This document shows, piece by piece, positions 19,689 to 30,051 of a stretch of DNA of 64,000 bases. How positions within the stretch are numbered: position 1 is the stretch's first letter; every line of letters begins with the position of its first letter. Where the stretch lies: NCBI GenBank assembly GCA_963693315.1, contig OY856187.1, positions 46,152,235 through 46,216,234 on the forward strand, written 5' to 3'. Made by a program: the position numbers and the translations under genes. Source of the stretch: Diogma glabrata. Taxonomy: Eukaryota > Arthropoda > Insecta > Diptera > Cylindrotomidae. Below the pieces are notes generated by a model. The model saw only the letters and a list, made by a program, of their open reading frames with translations. It was not told the DNA's origin and made no database searches.

Positions 19689-20314
19689 AAGAAAAACAAC
19701 AAATTTCATCATTTTCAACAATATTTCAATAATGCAATCATTCATCTCAAGAATTCACCGTTGGATATCAAGATAACAAACAACAAAAACAGATAATCAT
19801 TTTTTTCTTATTTCTATTTTTATTTTAAAAAAAATATATTTTGATATTTAAATAAAGTAGCTGTAATATTAAATTGCAAGATTTAGTAGTTAATTAGAAT
19901 TTAATATAACCAAAATACAATTTACATTAAACAAACACAAACATTTACATTTTATACGAATAACAGTTTACTAATTTTTTTGGTTTGAAGGTGAAAATTT
20001 TATAAAATATTACTTATGTATACGCATATATAGGAAGATATAGGATCATAAAATCGTAAATTTTTTTTTATGAATAATCATTTTAACATTTATTGATACA
20101 CATTACATAAATACATACGTATTTATTTCGCTCAAAATTAATAATTTATTTTAGCGTGTCGTTGTAACTGGATTTCGTTTGAATTATTATTAAATTTTTA
20201 CATAAGTAGATTTTTTTTAAAGAAAAATTGTTTTAACCTACAATTATAATTAGGTTAATTTTTCTTTCATCAATATTTAAACCTTAAAATCTTAGTGGTT
20301 TTTTCAAATCTAAA

Positions 20315-21232
20315 ATGCCACCCAACGACCCAGAAATCACTCTTCCGTCAGATTCTAAACAATCCACCTCGAATGTCGACGCTTCGAGCCGTACAACTAC
20401 AACTAAAGGGTTAAACTTACCGGTGTTTTCTAAAAAACATCCACAAATTTGGTTTACCCAGGCGGAACTACAGTTCAAACATTTTAAGTGCACTTCTGAC
20501 GCAGAAAAATACTTCTACGTTAGCAATGCGATTCCCGAATCGATGCTAGGAGACATCGGTGACCTGCTTATGGCACCACCAGCAGAAAATATGTATTCCA
20601 CTATTAAAAAAGCACTTATTAGCCGATGTTCACCATCAATTAATCAACGTCTTGAAGTACTACTGTCGAAAATTGAATTAGGGGACGCAAAACCATCAAA
20701 GGCATACAGGACGATGAAATCACTGGTAGGTGATGAACTTGTCAGTGAAGATTTCTTGAATTTGGCATGGCGTTGGAAACTCCCAGATGTTATGCAAATC
20801 TCTCTGATGGCACTAGATGGAATAAAAACTCAAGACGAACTGGTCGAGATAGTAGACAGAATGCACGAAGCTAATCCAGGTACTAGTTCAATTTGTAGCA
20901 CGTCTGGTCAGCATCAAACAAACCGACCAGAGTATTCCACAAACAACACAAGCTTTTGTGATATCGAAAGTCGTATGTCTCGTCTCGAAGAGCTCATACG
21001 TTCTACAACTCTAGGTCGCAGCAGATCTCCCGCTCGTGGCTCGTTTAACAGATACTCAAGAAGACCAAGTCGCAACAGGAGTCGAGGTCGATCTCTTAGT
21101 ACCAACCGTTCTTCAGAAAGCGAACAATTATGCTGGTACCATAAAAAGTGGGGTAATATGGCACAGAAATGTACTCCACCGTGCAACTTCCAAGGCAACA
21201 AGCCCGTATCTCAATCAAATTCAAAAAACTAA
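20315..21232 (+). CDS. gag: Gypsy-2 Gag, CHCC finger
   Basis: 305 residues. The N-terminus is hydrophilic ([11 protein letters not shown]), unlike gypsy-1. The capsid-like part starts near residue 30 with [13 protein letters not shown], matching the WF block of gypsy-1 Gag. From about residue 230 the protein is rich in Arg-Ser pairs ([18 protein letters not shown]), then has the CHCC finger CWYH..(9)..C..(3)..C at about 274-292, a nucleic-acid-binding motif known from CsRn1-clade elements. The stop TAA at 21230-21232 directly follows the slippery heptamer. The ATG at 20315 is the first of the frame, after a roughly 900-base leader. Confidence 0.92.
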   Translation: MPPNDPEITLPSDSKQSTSNVDASSRTTTTKGLNLPVFSKKHPQIWFTQAELQFKHFKCTSDAEKYFYVSNAIPESMLGDIGDLLMAPPAENMYSTIKKALISRCSPSINQRLEVLLSKIELGDAKPSKAYRTMKSLVGDELVSEDFLNLAWRWKLPDVMQISLMALDGIKTQDELVEIVDRMHEANPGTSSICSTSGQHQTNRPEYSTNNTSFCDIESRMSRLEELIRSTTLGRSRSPARGSFNRYSRRPSRNRSRGRSLSTNRSSESEQLCWYHKKWGNMAQKCTPPCNFQGNKPVSQSNSKN

Positions 21233-22065
21233 ACCAACCTGCTATCAACGCGGCAGATAGTAGAGTGTTGGAAAGCCGCCGTTTATTTGTTAGAGACTCA
21301 GTAAACAAACTTACATTTCTCGTAGACACTGGAGCTGATTTTTCAGTACTCCCTTTTAAAATATTCTACGGAATGAAGCCTCATGATCCAAATCTGTCAC
21401 TTTCCGCTGCCAATGGTACGATAATTCACACATTCGGATCCAAACTACTAAATATAAACATTGGGCTAAGGCGCAGTTTTACTTTTCCATTCATTCTTGC
21501 TTCGGTTGACAGACCTATTATAGGTGCTGATTTCCTAAGCAGCAACGGCCTTCTTGTCGATCTTAAAGGAAGACGGTTAATCGATACATCCACTGGTTTA
21601 TCTATCAATACAATGACAGCATGCGTACAAACTCCGTCTCCTAAGCAATATTCGATCAACACCGATTATGGTTCTCTATTGGCTTCATACCCCAGTTTAA
21701 CAGAACCACCTAATTATAATGCTCCAGTAAAGCATAACGTAGTGCACTATATTACGACAACAGGTCGTCTTCCATTTTCTCATCCACGCAGGTTAGACGC
21801 AACGAAACACAAAGCTGCAAAAACAGAATTTGAGTATATGATGAAACTCGGAATATGTCAAACTTCTTCATCACCGGTATCGTCTCCACTCCACTTGGTC
21901 AAGAAAACAGTTGATAACGACTGGAGACCTTGTGGTGACTACCGTAGACTCAACGCTGTTACAATTCCGGATAGGTATCCGATACCACATATCCACAACT
22001 TCTCAATGAATTTACGCGGTTGTTCAGTTTTCTCGAAGATTGACTTGGTCAGGGCTTATCCATGA
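21169..22065 (+). pseudogene. pol: Gypsy-2 Pol segment 1: protease and start of RT
   Basis: Pol frame entered by -1 shift at 21223-21229; codons upstream of that are gag sequence read out of frame. Protease motif [13 protein letters not shown] near 21316-21355 and PIIGADFL near 21510. RT entry with [22 protein letters not shown] and [10 protein letters not shown]. The frame is lost at about 22055-22065, in the middle of the conserved RT block, by a one-base change in phase. Confidence 0.9.
21223..21229 (+). promoter_or_regulatory. -1 ribosomal frameshift site between gag and pol
   Basis: A AAA AAC in the gag reading frame (tcA AAA AAC), followed at once by the gag stop TAA. This is the canonical X XXY YYZ heptamer in the right register, and a -1 shift enters the open pol frame. 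Downstream structure was not folded. Confidence 0.8.
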
Positions 22066-22736
22066 TCCCTGTGGCTCCCGAAGATGTGCCTAAAACTGCA
22101 ATCACTACACCATTTGGTTTATTCGAATTTCTTCTAATGCCTTTCGGTCTTCGGAATGCAGCCCAAACTTTCCAACGCTTCATGAATGAAGTTATAAAAG
22201 AACTTGATTTCCCAATATTCGTATATATTGATGACATCCTTGTGGCTTCTAAAAATGAGGAAGAACATAAAAAGCATTTAAAACTGCTTTTCGAAAAACT
22301 TATAGAGTTTGATGTAAAAATCAAATCTTCAAAATGTATTTTTGGCGTTCCTGTTCTTGATTTCCTCAGCCACAAAATAACTCCTGATGGAATTGCACCT
22401 TCTCAAGAGAAAGTTGCAATCATTACTAATTTTTTGGAACCAACATCTGTCACACAAATTCAACGGTTCGTCGGAATGGTCAATTATTACCATCGATTCA
22501 TTCCAAAGTTAGCCGAACTGTTATCGCCTATTCACGCACACTTGGCAACGCTTACTTCCAGCAAAGGTAAAGCGACCAAAAAAATTCCGTTTACTTGGCC
22601 CGAATGTTGCAGATCTGCATTTGCCGAAGTCAAAAGTGCGTTAGCTGAAGTCACACTTCTAGCACATCCATTGAATGAAGGCACATTCAGTATCACTACT
22701 GATGCATCAAACATGGCGATTGGTGCAGTGTTATAA
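22062..22736 (+). pseudogene. pol: Gypsy-2 Pol segment 2: RT palm and thumb
   Basis: In the next frame, RT continues with [23 protein letters not shown], the active site VYIDDILVA and the thumb motif QRFVGMVNYYHRFIP, then the start of RNase H ITTDASNMAIGAVL. An in-frame TAA at 22734-22736 ends the segment; the following segment is in the same frame, so this is a nonsense change. The ATG at 22062 is accidental. Confidence 0.9.
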
Positions 22737-24305
22737 CAATATTCTAAAAGATGTTGGGAACCATTAGCCTTTTTCTCAAAAAAATTGTCTCCAGCAGAAA
22801 TCAAGTACTCAGCATTCGACAGGGAATTACTTGCCATTTATCTTTCTATCAAACACTTTCGTTATTTTTTAGAGGGTCGTCAGTTTACAATCTACACAGA
22901 TCATAAGCCATTGACCAAGGCACTCTTCACAAAAACTGAAAGAAGTCCACGGCAAACAACACACTTGAGTTTTATCTCGCAATTCACAAATGATATTCAG
23001 CACGTTAACGGGAAAGATAATGTGGTCGCGGATTGCTTATCACGTATTAACGATCCAGAGATTACCCAGCTGGAAGTCATCGGGATTGATTTAACCAAAC
23101 TTGCTCAAGCCCAAGTCACAGATGTCGAGTTAGAAAATCTTCTCTCAGATTTAAATCGTTCTCCTAATTCAAAATTCAAAATTGACAAATTCGAATTCCC
23201 TAATCTCTCATTATATTGTGAAACATCTACTGGCACGAATAGACCATATGTTCCAGTTTCTATGAGACGGATTGTTTTTGAAAATCTACACAAATTTTCT
23301 CATCCGGGTGTAAGAGGCTCGCGCAAACTTGTTTCATCAAGATATTTTTGGCCTAACCTCAATAAAGACATTAACAATTGGGCCAAATCTTGTATTGCAT
23401 GTCAAAAATCAAAAGTGCATAAACACATACGTTCTGAAGTCGCTCATTTTCCAATGCCATCGGGGAGATTTCAACATATTCATATGGATATTGTAGGGCC
23501 TTTACCTCCATCTGAAGGGAATCAATACATTTTTACCATCGTTGACAGGTTTACTCGTTGGCCTGAGGCATACCCAATTTCAGATATGACTACTACCACT
23601 ATTGTAAAAACATTCGTTGATCAGTACATTCCGAGGTTTGGGATTCCCCTCGAGATAACGACAGATCGTGGGAGTCAGTTTGAGTCCAAACTCTTTTCTG
23701 AGCTTACTAAACTACTAGGGTCTCATAGGATTCGTACTACTGCGTATCATCCACAGGCCAATGGAATGGTTGAGCGCTTCCACCGCTCCCTCAAAAATTC
23801 ACTTATAGCTCGTGGTGATACTATCCACTGGAGTTCCGAGCTCCCTATTATTCTTTTGGGTTTACGAGCATCTTTTAACGAAGATCTGAAATGCACACAA
23901 GCTGACTTAGTATACGGTCAAAGTCTTAAATTACCAGGTGAGTTTTTTGAGCCCTCTCCTTCTAATGTCACTATGGACCACAACTTGTTTTTAGAACGGT
24001 TTCGCGCAACAATGCGCAACCTAAAACCAGTCGATACTCGAAAATCGACAAGGCCAATATTTTTGCCTAAAAACATAAATAATTGCGAGTATGTTTTTAT
24101 TCGAACCGACAAGGTTCGACCTGCTCTTACAGCTCCCTACGAAGGACCTTTCAAGGTAATTCGTAGAACAAGAAAAAACTTTGTTGTGGAAGTAAACGGA
24201 AAACAATCTACGGTATCCATAGACCGTGTAAAGCCAGCTTTTGGAATCCTAACTGTTGGACACCTGGGTGGACTAAAGAACGGTAGAAAGGTTCACTTTA
24301 TATAA
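22737..24305 (+). pseudogene. pol: Gypsy-2 Pol segment 3: RNase H and integrase
   Basis: Same frame as the previous segment after the stop. RNase H motifs SAFDRELLAIY and YTDHKPLTKAL, then the integrase HH-CC finger (HKFSHPG ... CIACQKSK, about 23290-23420) and catalytic motifs HMDIVGPLP, TTDRGSQFES and NGMVERFHR. A C-terminal GPFKVIRR module ends the protein at 24305. All catalytic residues I can see are kept; only the two upstream lesions disable the frame. Confidence 0.92.
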
Positions 24306-24330
24306 ATTTTTCAGTATTAACCTGAAATCT

Positions 24331-24343
24331 GAGGGGAGGGTGA
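24331..24343 (+). promoter_or_regulatory. Gypsy-2 polypurine tract
   Basis: GAGGGGAGGGTGA abuts the 3' LTR at 24344. Confidence 0.8.
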
Positions 24344-24804
24344 TGTAGCGGTTGTAGCAATAATATTGAGCTACATAATTTTCATAAATACAAATAATTT
24401 TGAGCCATTTAATACACATAAATAAAAACAAGATTACGAAACATTTTATTAATCCAACATATACACACATACAAAATAAGGATATATATAAAATGTTCTA
24501 GCAATTAAAAATCTCTTATCTTGTATAATTGTTCAGTGCAATCATTACAATTATTCTGTATGGTTCATAGTAATGTTCATACATGTTTATATTAATAAAT
24601 ATCCAAAATTAATTAAAATAATATTTTGAAGTCTGTATGGATTATTCATATTAATAAATATCCAAAATTTATTGAAATAATATTTTGAAGTGTTTTATTG
24701 TTAATTGAAATAATATTTAACAATAATAAATAATAAATATATGTGCCTTTATAAAAGTGAAAATAATATCTTAAAAAAACTATAAAACAACCAAAGATAT
24801 TATA
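24344..24804 (+). repeat. Gypsy-2 3' LTR
   Basis: 461 bp, identical by eye to 18924-19384. The minus-strand frame seen in both LTRs (starting MCVYVGL) is a shadow, not a gene. Confidence 0.95.
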
Positions 24805-24968
24805 ACTGCATATCCCATACTTATTTCAGACAATTGTATATGGTTTTCTTTTAAATTATTAAAAAACAAGTGATCGATTTTCAAAAACTGTTTAAAATTA
24901 GTTACACTGCTCGCCAATTTCTGATACTTTTTCTTCCACAAAAAGAGAATAGACGAACAATATAACAA
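24805..24968 (-). other. Small ORF of the hAT element, N-terminal part, split by gypsy-2
   Basis: Inside the hAT element a minus-strand frame opens with ATG at 24968 and runs to the gypsy-2 insertion at 24805. The same codon phase continues on the other side of gypsy-2 at 18923 and stays open to a stop at 18811. The two pieces therefore formed one frame of roughly 90 codons before insertion. It is rich in Lys, Phe, Leu and Glu and looks helical (KLEKEEFLEVTKTVQ on the far side). I do not recognise a transposase domain; it may be a leftover transposase exon or chance. Confidence 0.35.
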
Positions 24969-25398
24969 ATTTCATAAACATTTTCAAAGTTTTTGGAAAT
25001 CCAACACAGCTAAAGGCATATTAATAAAATGTATCCATTCTAGCAGTTTTGTGATTTTTTTGTATCCAGTATCCATTTAATAAATTTTTCAAATAATGTA
25101 TCCAAATGGATACAAATGTATCCAAGTGGCAACGCTGGATGGTGTGTATTATTGTCGGACGATTTTAATTCAATTGAGTAAGAAATTTAATAGAATGAGA
25201 AACAAAGAAAATTTTAGAAAAGTATTTTGCTATATATATGAATTGATAAATTGAATTTGTTATTCAAAAACCAAAAACGAATTGTCAAAATCGGATATTA
25301 AGTTGGATCGTCTGGAGATAACATCCAATTTGGTCGTCCGACTTGTCGTCCGACAAGTTGGATCTCTGTAGGTCTCTTCAGATTTGAAAAACAGATCT

Positions 25399-25494
25399 CA
25401 GATCAAAAATAAATCAATTTTTTTTTGATCTGACGTACCAATGAAACACAAATTTGCTGTCAGATCAAAAATAGATCAATTTTTTTTTGATCTG
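25399..25494. repeat. Two tandem copies of a GATC-arm hairpin
   Basis: CAGATCAAAAAT and TTTTTGATCTG form a stem with a short AT-rich loop at 25399-25432, and the same hairpin recurs at 25461-25494, 62 bp later. Each is followed by ACGT. Purpose unknown; the rest of 25373-25713 is AT-rich without features I can support. Confidence 0.6.
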
Positions 25495-25713
25495 ACGTGC
25501 GAATCGAAAATCACATTAATCTACCAACCTAATAACAAAAACACAACATGAAAAATATCTGTTTATTACACAATTTTACTCTACAAAGATTATATTTTCT
25601 TCTAGAAAAATCAATAATATTATTATTAATTTAACGTAATCACCTATTTTCACGACGGTAGAAGAAATATTTAAAAAACTAATAACAGAATTATTAACAT
25701 AATTCTTCGAATA

Positions 25714-27303
25714 ATACTAAGTTTACACCAGTATCTAATTTGCTACGTATCAAATTTGCTAGCCATTTTCACCATCATACTTTTTAAATTTGATACGGTG
25801 ATGTAAACTCTTATTAATTAGGTATGATATATTAATTTTTAGCGCGTCTTTTTCATTGTTAGTTTTTTGGTTAGAAAAAAAGAATTTCCATATATATTTT
25901 TTTATAAAAAACTGTAAACATTTATTATATTCTTGCTAAAATTCTTTAATTTTAATTTCAGCAAAAAAAATCACATGAAACATAAATATATATTTATAAA
26001 ATAAGTTTAGTTATTTTTATTTTAAATGTCATACCAAATTTTAGTGTTCACACCGTAAAAATAATATCTATTTGCTACGTACCTAATTTGATACGTAGCA
26101 AATCATCCTACCAAATATTTGGTACGTACTTTTTTGATAACTGTTTAAATCGACCATAGTCGACCTATTAAGTATAGTACCCAACGAATTTCATTTCTAC
26201 AGGAGAAAGTTTCTACACCCTTTCCATAGGAAGACTACACTACGATTCTATCTCGATTCTTTCTATAAAATTTTAAAGACTTTTGATTGGTTTAATCTCT
26301 GATCAAACTACCATCTATAAACTAATTTTACAAAACCGAACTAAAACAAGAAAAATGCGATGTGAGAAAATAGTTTCAATCATATTTATGTAATAGTATT
26401 ACCCTAAACAATATATTATATTAATTATTTTAGAAGTGTGTTTATAATAAATAAAAAATATGTAAATATAAAATTTGTAAACGTGAAAATAAAGGCAAAA
26501 AATTGAGACACAAAGTTTATTAAAACTAGTTGTTTTGCTTTTTCCTTAAATTTTTATAGAAAGTCAACAATAATGGCGAATGGAAAACAATTGGTAAGAT
26601 TGGACGTAGAAGACGTCCGATAAGACGTATCCAGCATAGTAAGCATATATAAAAACTTAAATCAGTTCTGTTCGGTATTATATTAAACTAAAATAATTTT
26701 AAAATTTATTTTGATGAATTATTTTTATATTTTCAGATACACTGCAAAAAGCTCAAAACTAAATAATGAATATGCTTATACAACAATACGTTATAAAAAC
26801 ATAACATAAATTAATTTAAATGCTTTAGTTTTCTAATTTTTAATAAAAATTAAGCAGAAAATGTTAACTTAAATATGTATGTATATGTAGGCTAGTAAAA
26901 AAAATTATTAAAGATGTAACTATATATTCCACTAAACGAAAATGTATTTTAATTATTTCATTGCTTTATTCAAATTGTTCCTCGATTTCTACCTATAGAA
27001 TCGTAGGTGAAAATTAACAAAATTTCCATAAAGAATCGTTTAAGAAAGTAGTCTAAATTTCACTATAGAATCGTTGGGGAATATTCCATAGCGATTCAAG
27101 TGGTAGTATTACATGATGAATTGTAGTAGAGCATTCGTTCACGAATCTGGCGGACATTTTATTTTTTTGCATATAAAATTCCATACCTTTTCCATCACCA
27201 TTCTACTACTCAGAGAAGAAGTTTCTTCAACGATTCATGGACGAATCGATAGCATTTTATTCGCTGGGTATGTACCTATTAGATACTGGTGTAAACTTAG
27301 TAT
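25714..27303. mobile_element. 1.6-kb non-autonomous DNA element with 26-bp perfect terminal inverted repeats
   Basis: A 26-bp sequence (core AAGTTTACACCAGTATC) at 25714-25739 recurs as an exact reverse complement at 27278-27303. The interior is AT-rich with no transposase frame. It contains further short inverted words such as GCTACGTA/TACGTAGC (25740-26100) and several copies of an ATAGAATCG-type word. The immediate flanks share only TA-rich bases, so I assign no superfamily. Confidence 0.7.
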
Positions 27304-27467
27304 AAGTTTTAGTACAACGTGCTTGAACATAGACCTCACTATAGTGTTTTGTTTTGAAAATGGCACGTGTACTAATTGTGTCCTTGTAAAAATGTAAAAA
27401 AGTTTCTGCTCTTCTCTTTGATTTGGAAATAGTGCGGTGCCACATAAAATCAGTGAATTTTAGTTAT

Positions 27468-28826
27468 ATCCCAGTTAGAAGTGTTATCGATCAATTATTG
27501 ATAAACACTCGATAATGCAGCATCTATAAATCGATAACGCGTTATCTACATCAAAATGAAATTTCATCGATAATTTTTTTTTGCTGTCAGAAATTTTATT
27601 TTTCATTCATACAAACTATGATATTTAAACAGTAGGCTTTGCTTTAACTGTCGGCAATTCTTCTTGTCGTCGATAATTTTGCTTTGTCGTTATGAAAATT
27701 CTTTGTTGTCATTTTTTCTTCTAACAAAATGAAATATAATTTCATCTTAGTAGGCGCATAAATTTGTAATTTATTTTTGACAAATAAACAAACATGCAAA
27801 TATTTATGAATGAAAACGGACATTTTTATTATTTGCATTTTTACATAATTTTGTATTATTAAATAATTTGTAGAAAAATTTTATTTAGAAACTAATAATT
27901 ATATTTTAAACAAAATTATAATTAAAAAAAATTATCTCATTAAATACCACTCTTCATTGAAATTTTTGTCTAAAATTTTTCAATTTTACTCATTAAATTA
28001 TTTTTAAGCAACACTGCTCAATCAAACCACTACTTAAACCACTCGTCCTTCGGACTCGTGGTTTATTGTGCGCTTTGATTCGCAGTGTTGCTAAATAATT
28101 TAATTCGTAAAATCAAAAAATTTTCGAAAAAATTTCAATGACTCGTGGTATTACAACCGATAATTTTTGTTCAAATCTGTGGCACCACATTATCGACGAA
28201 AACTATCAATAACATACAAGTTAGCTATTATCGATAACGCAATCAATTGACTGTTACCAATGCTATTGTCAATAACTGTTATTGATAAAGTTATTGAAAC
28301 CATTATTAGGTTTTAATACAATTGATATAAATAAAAAACGGGCTGGTTTTAATTTTATATTAATTTTATTTTCATATTTTTTATTTTAAACAACGGTTAC
28401 ATATACTTACATTTACATTTATATTGAATTTATATTTAAAAAAAACAACAATTATATATTTTTATGAAATTGAAACATGCAGATAAAATTAATTTTAGGT
28501 TATAGACTAGGCACTATATAATATAAATATTAAAAAATTATATATATTTCTTATATATAAAAAAAATTAACATAAATAACTGTTTAGATTTTTTTTTTGT
28601 TAGAATATTGATTTTAAAAAAGGTGTTTTATAATATAATAATTATTACTTCAATTTATATAAATCACAACACAATCATCACTTTTGAAATTTAACAAAAT
28701 GTCTGACTTTTGCTAACAAAAGTGAGACAGCGCACCCAGATAACAATTTATAGTTTTTCCTTTGTTCCGCTGGTCGATAACAACATCAATAACGTTTGTT
28801 ATCAATGTTGGATTTTTAGCTGGGAT
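27468..28826. mobile_element. About 1.36-kb element with ATCCCAG inverted ends, containing a second fold-back
   Basis: Left end ATCCCAGTTAGAA and right end (reverse complement) ATCCCAGCTAAAA match over about 17 bp. Just inside both ends lie many TTATCGAT/ATCGATAA words. No coding frame. Target duplication not resolved. It holds the palindromic element at 27943-28152. Confidence 0.5.
27943..28152. mobile_element. 210-bp palindromic fold-back MITE
   Basis: The segment is a long imperfect palindrome: AATACCAC at the left pairs with GTGGTATT at the right, AAGCAACACTGC pairs with GCAGTGTTGC, and the centre is a short hairpin around CGTCCTTCGGACTCG. It would fold into one long stem when single-stranded. 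Confidence 0.7.
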
Positions 28827-29079
28827 GTTACTCGGTAAATGTATTAAGGTATGTAAAAAACAATCTTCTATAAATTAAACCATTTTTAAAGTACTTTTTA
28901 TTATATTTCAATCGAAATTAATGATTGTTTTATGTAAACAATTTATTTAAGTGCCTTACCCGGCGTAAGAATGTTTTTACATTCACCTATTGGTGAATGT
29001 ATGGCATAGATCAGTGATTATCTTTCCCCTCTTTCAAAAAAGTTCCAGTAGTACAAGTCAGTTAAATTCATTATATTTT

Positions 29080-29285
29080 GGCCTTAAGGAATACTAAAAA
29101 AGCCCTCACATTCGGGACACTTGTGAATATTTTGGCGGTCCATTCTGTTCATGTAGTTGTTCAGCATTCATGATCAGCCGGATCTTAGTTGCACTAGGAT
29201 GCATTTAGTGCTGCGAGGTAGTTGGTTTTCTAAAGCAGCGGGTTGCGGTGGTTTTTCATTGAGGTTATGTATGTTGTTGTTTATA
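29080..29285 (-). pseudogene. Jockey-like non-LTR relic, C-terminal end after RT
   Basis: A minus-strand translation reads VQLRSG, then NNYMNRMD and KCPECEG, matching the conserved tail of Jockey-group reverse transcriptases (LRSG..S.LN.Y..R, then a CxxC zinc motif). In-frame stops interrupt it. It is the 3' continuation of the relic at 30717-32935, pushed away by MITEs. Downstream (28827-29080) is probably its 3' untranslated part and has a small hairpin TACATTCACC/GGTGAATGTA near 28979. Confidence 0.6.
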
Positions 29286-29296
29286 GTTTCTCATAG

Positions 29297-30034
29297 CCTT
29301 GGGTAGCGATTTTGTACCATTACCTCTACTAGAGAAATGAAAGGAGAGATAAATTGTAATATATACAATTGTCTTTGATTTATTCATTTAAATTGTAAAT
29401 ATGTCACGTGTCCATAAATGTCACGTCGTGATTGGTTCAATTTGTATGGTATTTGAGTTTATCTTGAGGGGAAATTTGAGTGTTGATATGTAGACCTTTT
29501 TTAGTTTTCCCCAGGAGAGATAATTCTCTACACTAGAGAAATAACAGGAGAGATAATGGTACAAAATCGCTACCTTGTGCTGTGTGCCTCACACCAACTT
29601 TTTGAGCTAAATCAGTGACTTTTCATTTCATACCCAAGTTACGCTATTGACCACCAGGCGGCGGACGAAAAGTCTCCTCGTCAGCTTGCTTTTCAATTTA
29701 GTTGTCAATGCATTGAAACGTCAATATATTTAAAAAAATGGAAAATAATTAAAATTTATACAAAAGAAAATATTCGGTGTAAAATAAAATAAAAGAAAAT
29801 ATATGATGTAAGTATTTTAAAAAAACAAGCTCCCAAATACAATTTCATTATCATCCTCCATTATGACAATGTTTACAAATTTTGACATTTAAAAAGATTC
29901 TAATTTATATATAAGGTCAGGCACAGGTTGTACGTTTGATACGAGTGACATCTATGAAAAGCATATGTGAACTAGCAATTTAGAAAAGTCAGTGATTTAG
30001 CAAAAAATAGTAGTGTGAGGCACACAGCACAAGG
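29297..30034. mobile_element. MITE with CCTTGTGCTGTGTGCC ends, itself interrupted at its tip
   Basis: The right end, reverse-complemented, and the sequence at 29573-29592 share an exact 22-bp inverted repeat; similarity continues imperfectly for about 50 bp (CTAAATCA, TGACTTTT). The first bases of the left repeat (CCTTG) are found at 29297-29301, before the inserted MITE at 29302, so the true left end is there. No coding capacity. Confidence 0.7.
29302..29574. mobile_element. 273-bp MITE nested in the tip of another MITE
   Basis: Ends GGTAGCGATTTTGTACCATT and its reverse complement, with CTAGAGAAAT-type words inside each end. Flanked by TTG at 29299-29301 and 29575-29577, a 3-bp duplication that lies five bases inside the surrounding MITE. 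Confidence 0.75.
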
Positions 30035-30051
30035 TGTGAAACCCTTTTATG

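Larger units (their letters stand above)
18924..24804 (+). mobile_element. Gypsy-2: CsRn1-like Ty3/gypsy element with identical LTRs
   Basis: 5881 bp with 461-bp LTRs (18924-19384, 24344-24804) in which I see no difference, and the 4-bp target duplication ACTG (18920-18923, 24805-24808). Contents in order: tRNA-Trp-like primer site, long leader with a 40-bp tandem repeat, gag with a CHCC finger, slippery heptamer, pol, purine tract. Pol is broken by one frameshift (about 22060) and one in-frame stop (22734-22736). Same clade as gypsy-1 but a different family: the LTRs are unrelated and the gag N-termini differ. Confidence 0.95.
18597..25137. mobile_element. hAT-type DNA element, 656 bp, interrupted by gypsy-2
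   Basis: Perfect terminal inverted repeats CAGCGTTGCCACT at 18597 and AGTGGCAACGCTG ending at 25137 are flanked by the exact 8-bp duplication GATGGTGT (18589-18596 and 25138-25145). An 8-bp duplication with CAG-starting ends is the signature of hAT. Both subterminal regions carry several copies of AATGTATCCA-type words, which in hAT elements serve as transposase binding sites. Removing gypsy-2 and its duplication leaves about 656 bp, too short for a hAT transposase, so it is non-autonomous. Confidence 0.88.
18446..25372. mobile_element. Outer inverted-repeat element (MITE) split by a hAT insertion
   Basis: Left end CCTACAGACGATCCGAC and the reverse complement of the right end, CCTACAGAGATCCAAC, align for about 25 bp and continue into repeated GTCGGAC and TTGGATG words. 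Without the inserted hAT element (18597-25137 plus one target duplication) the element is about 378 bp. A small palindrome of the form CGGATGG/CCATCCG lies at 18545-18563. I could not find a clear target duplication outside the ends, so the superfamily is unassigned. Confidence 0.6.
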
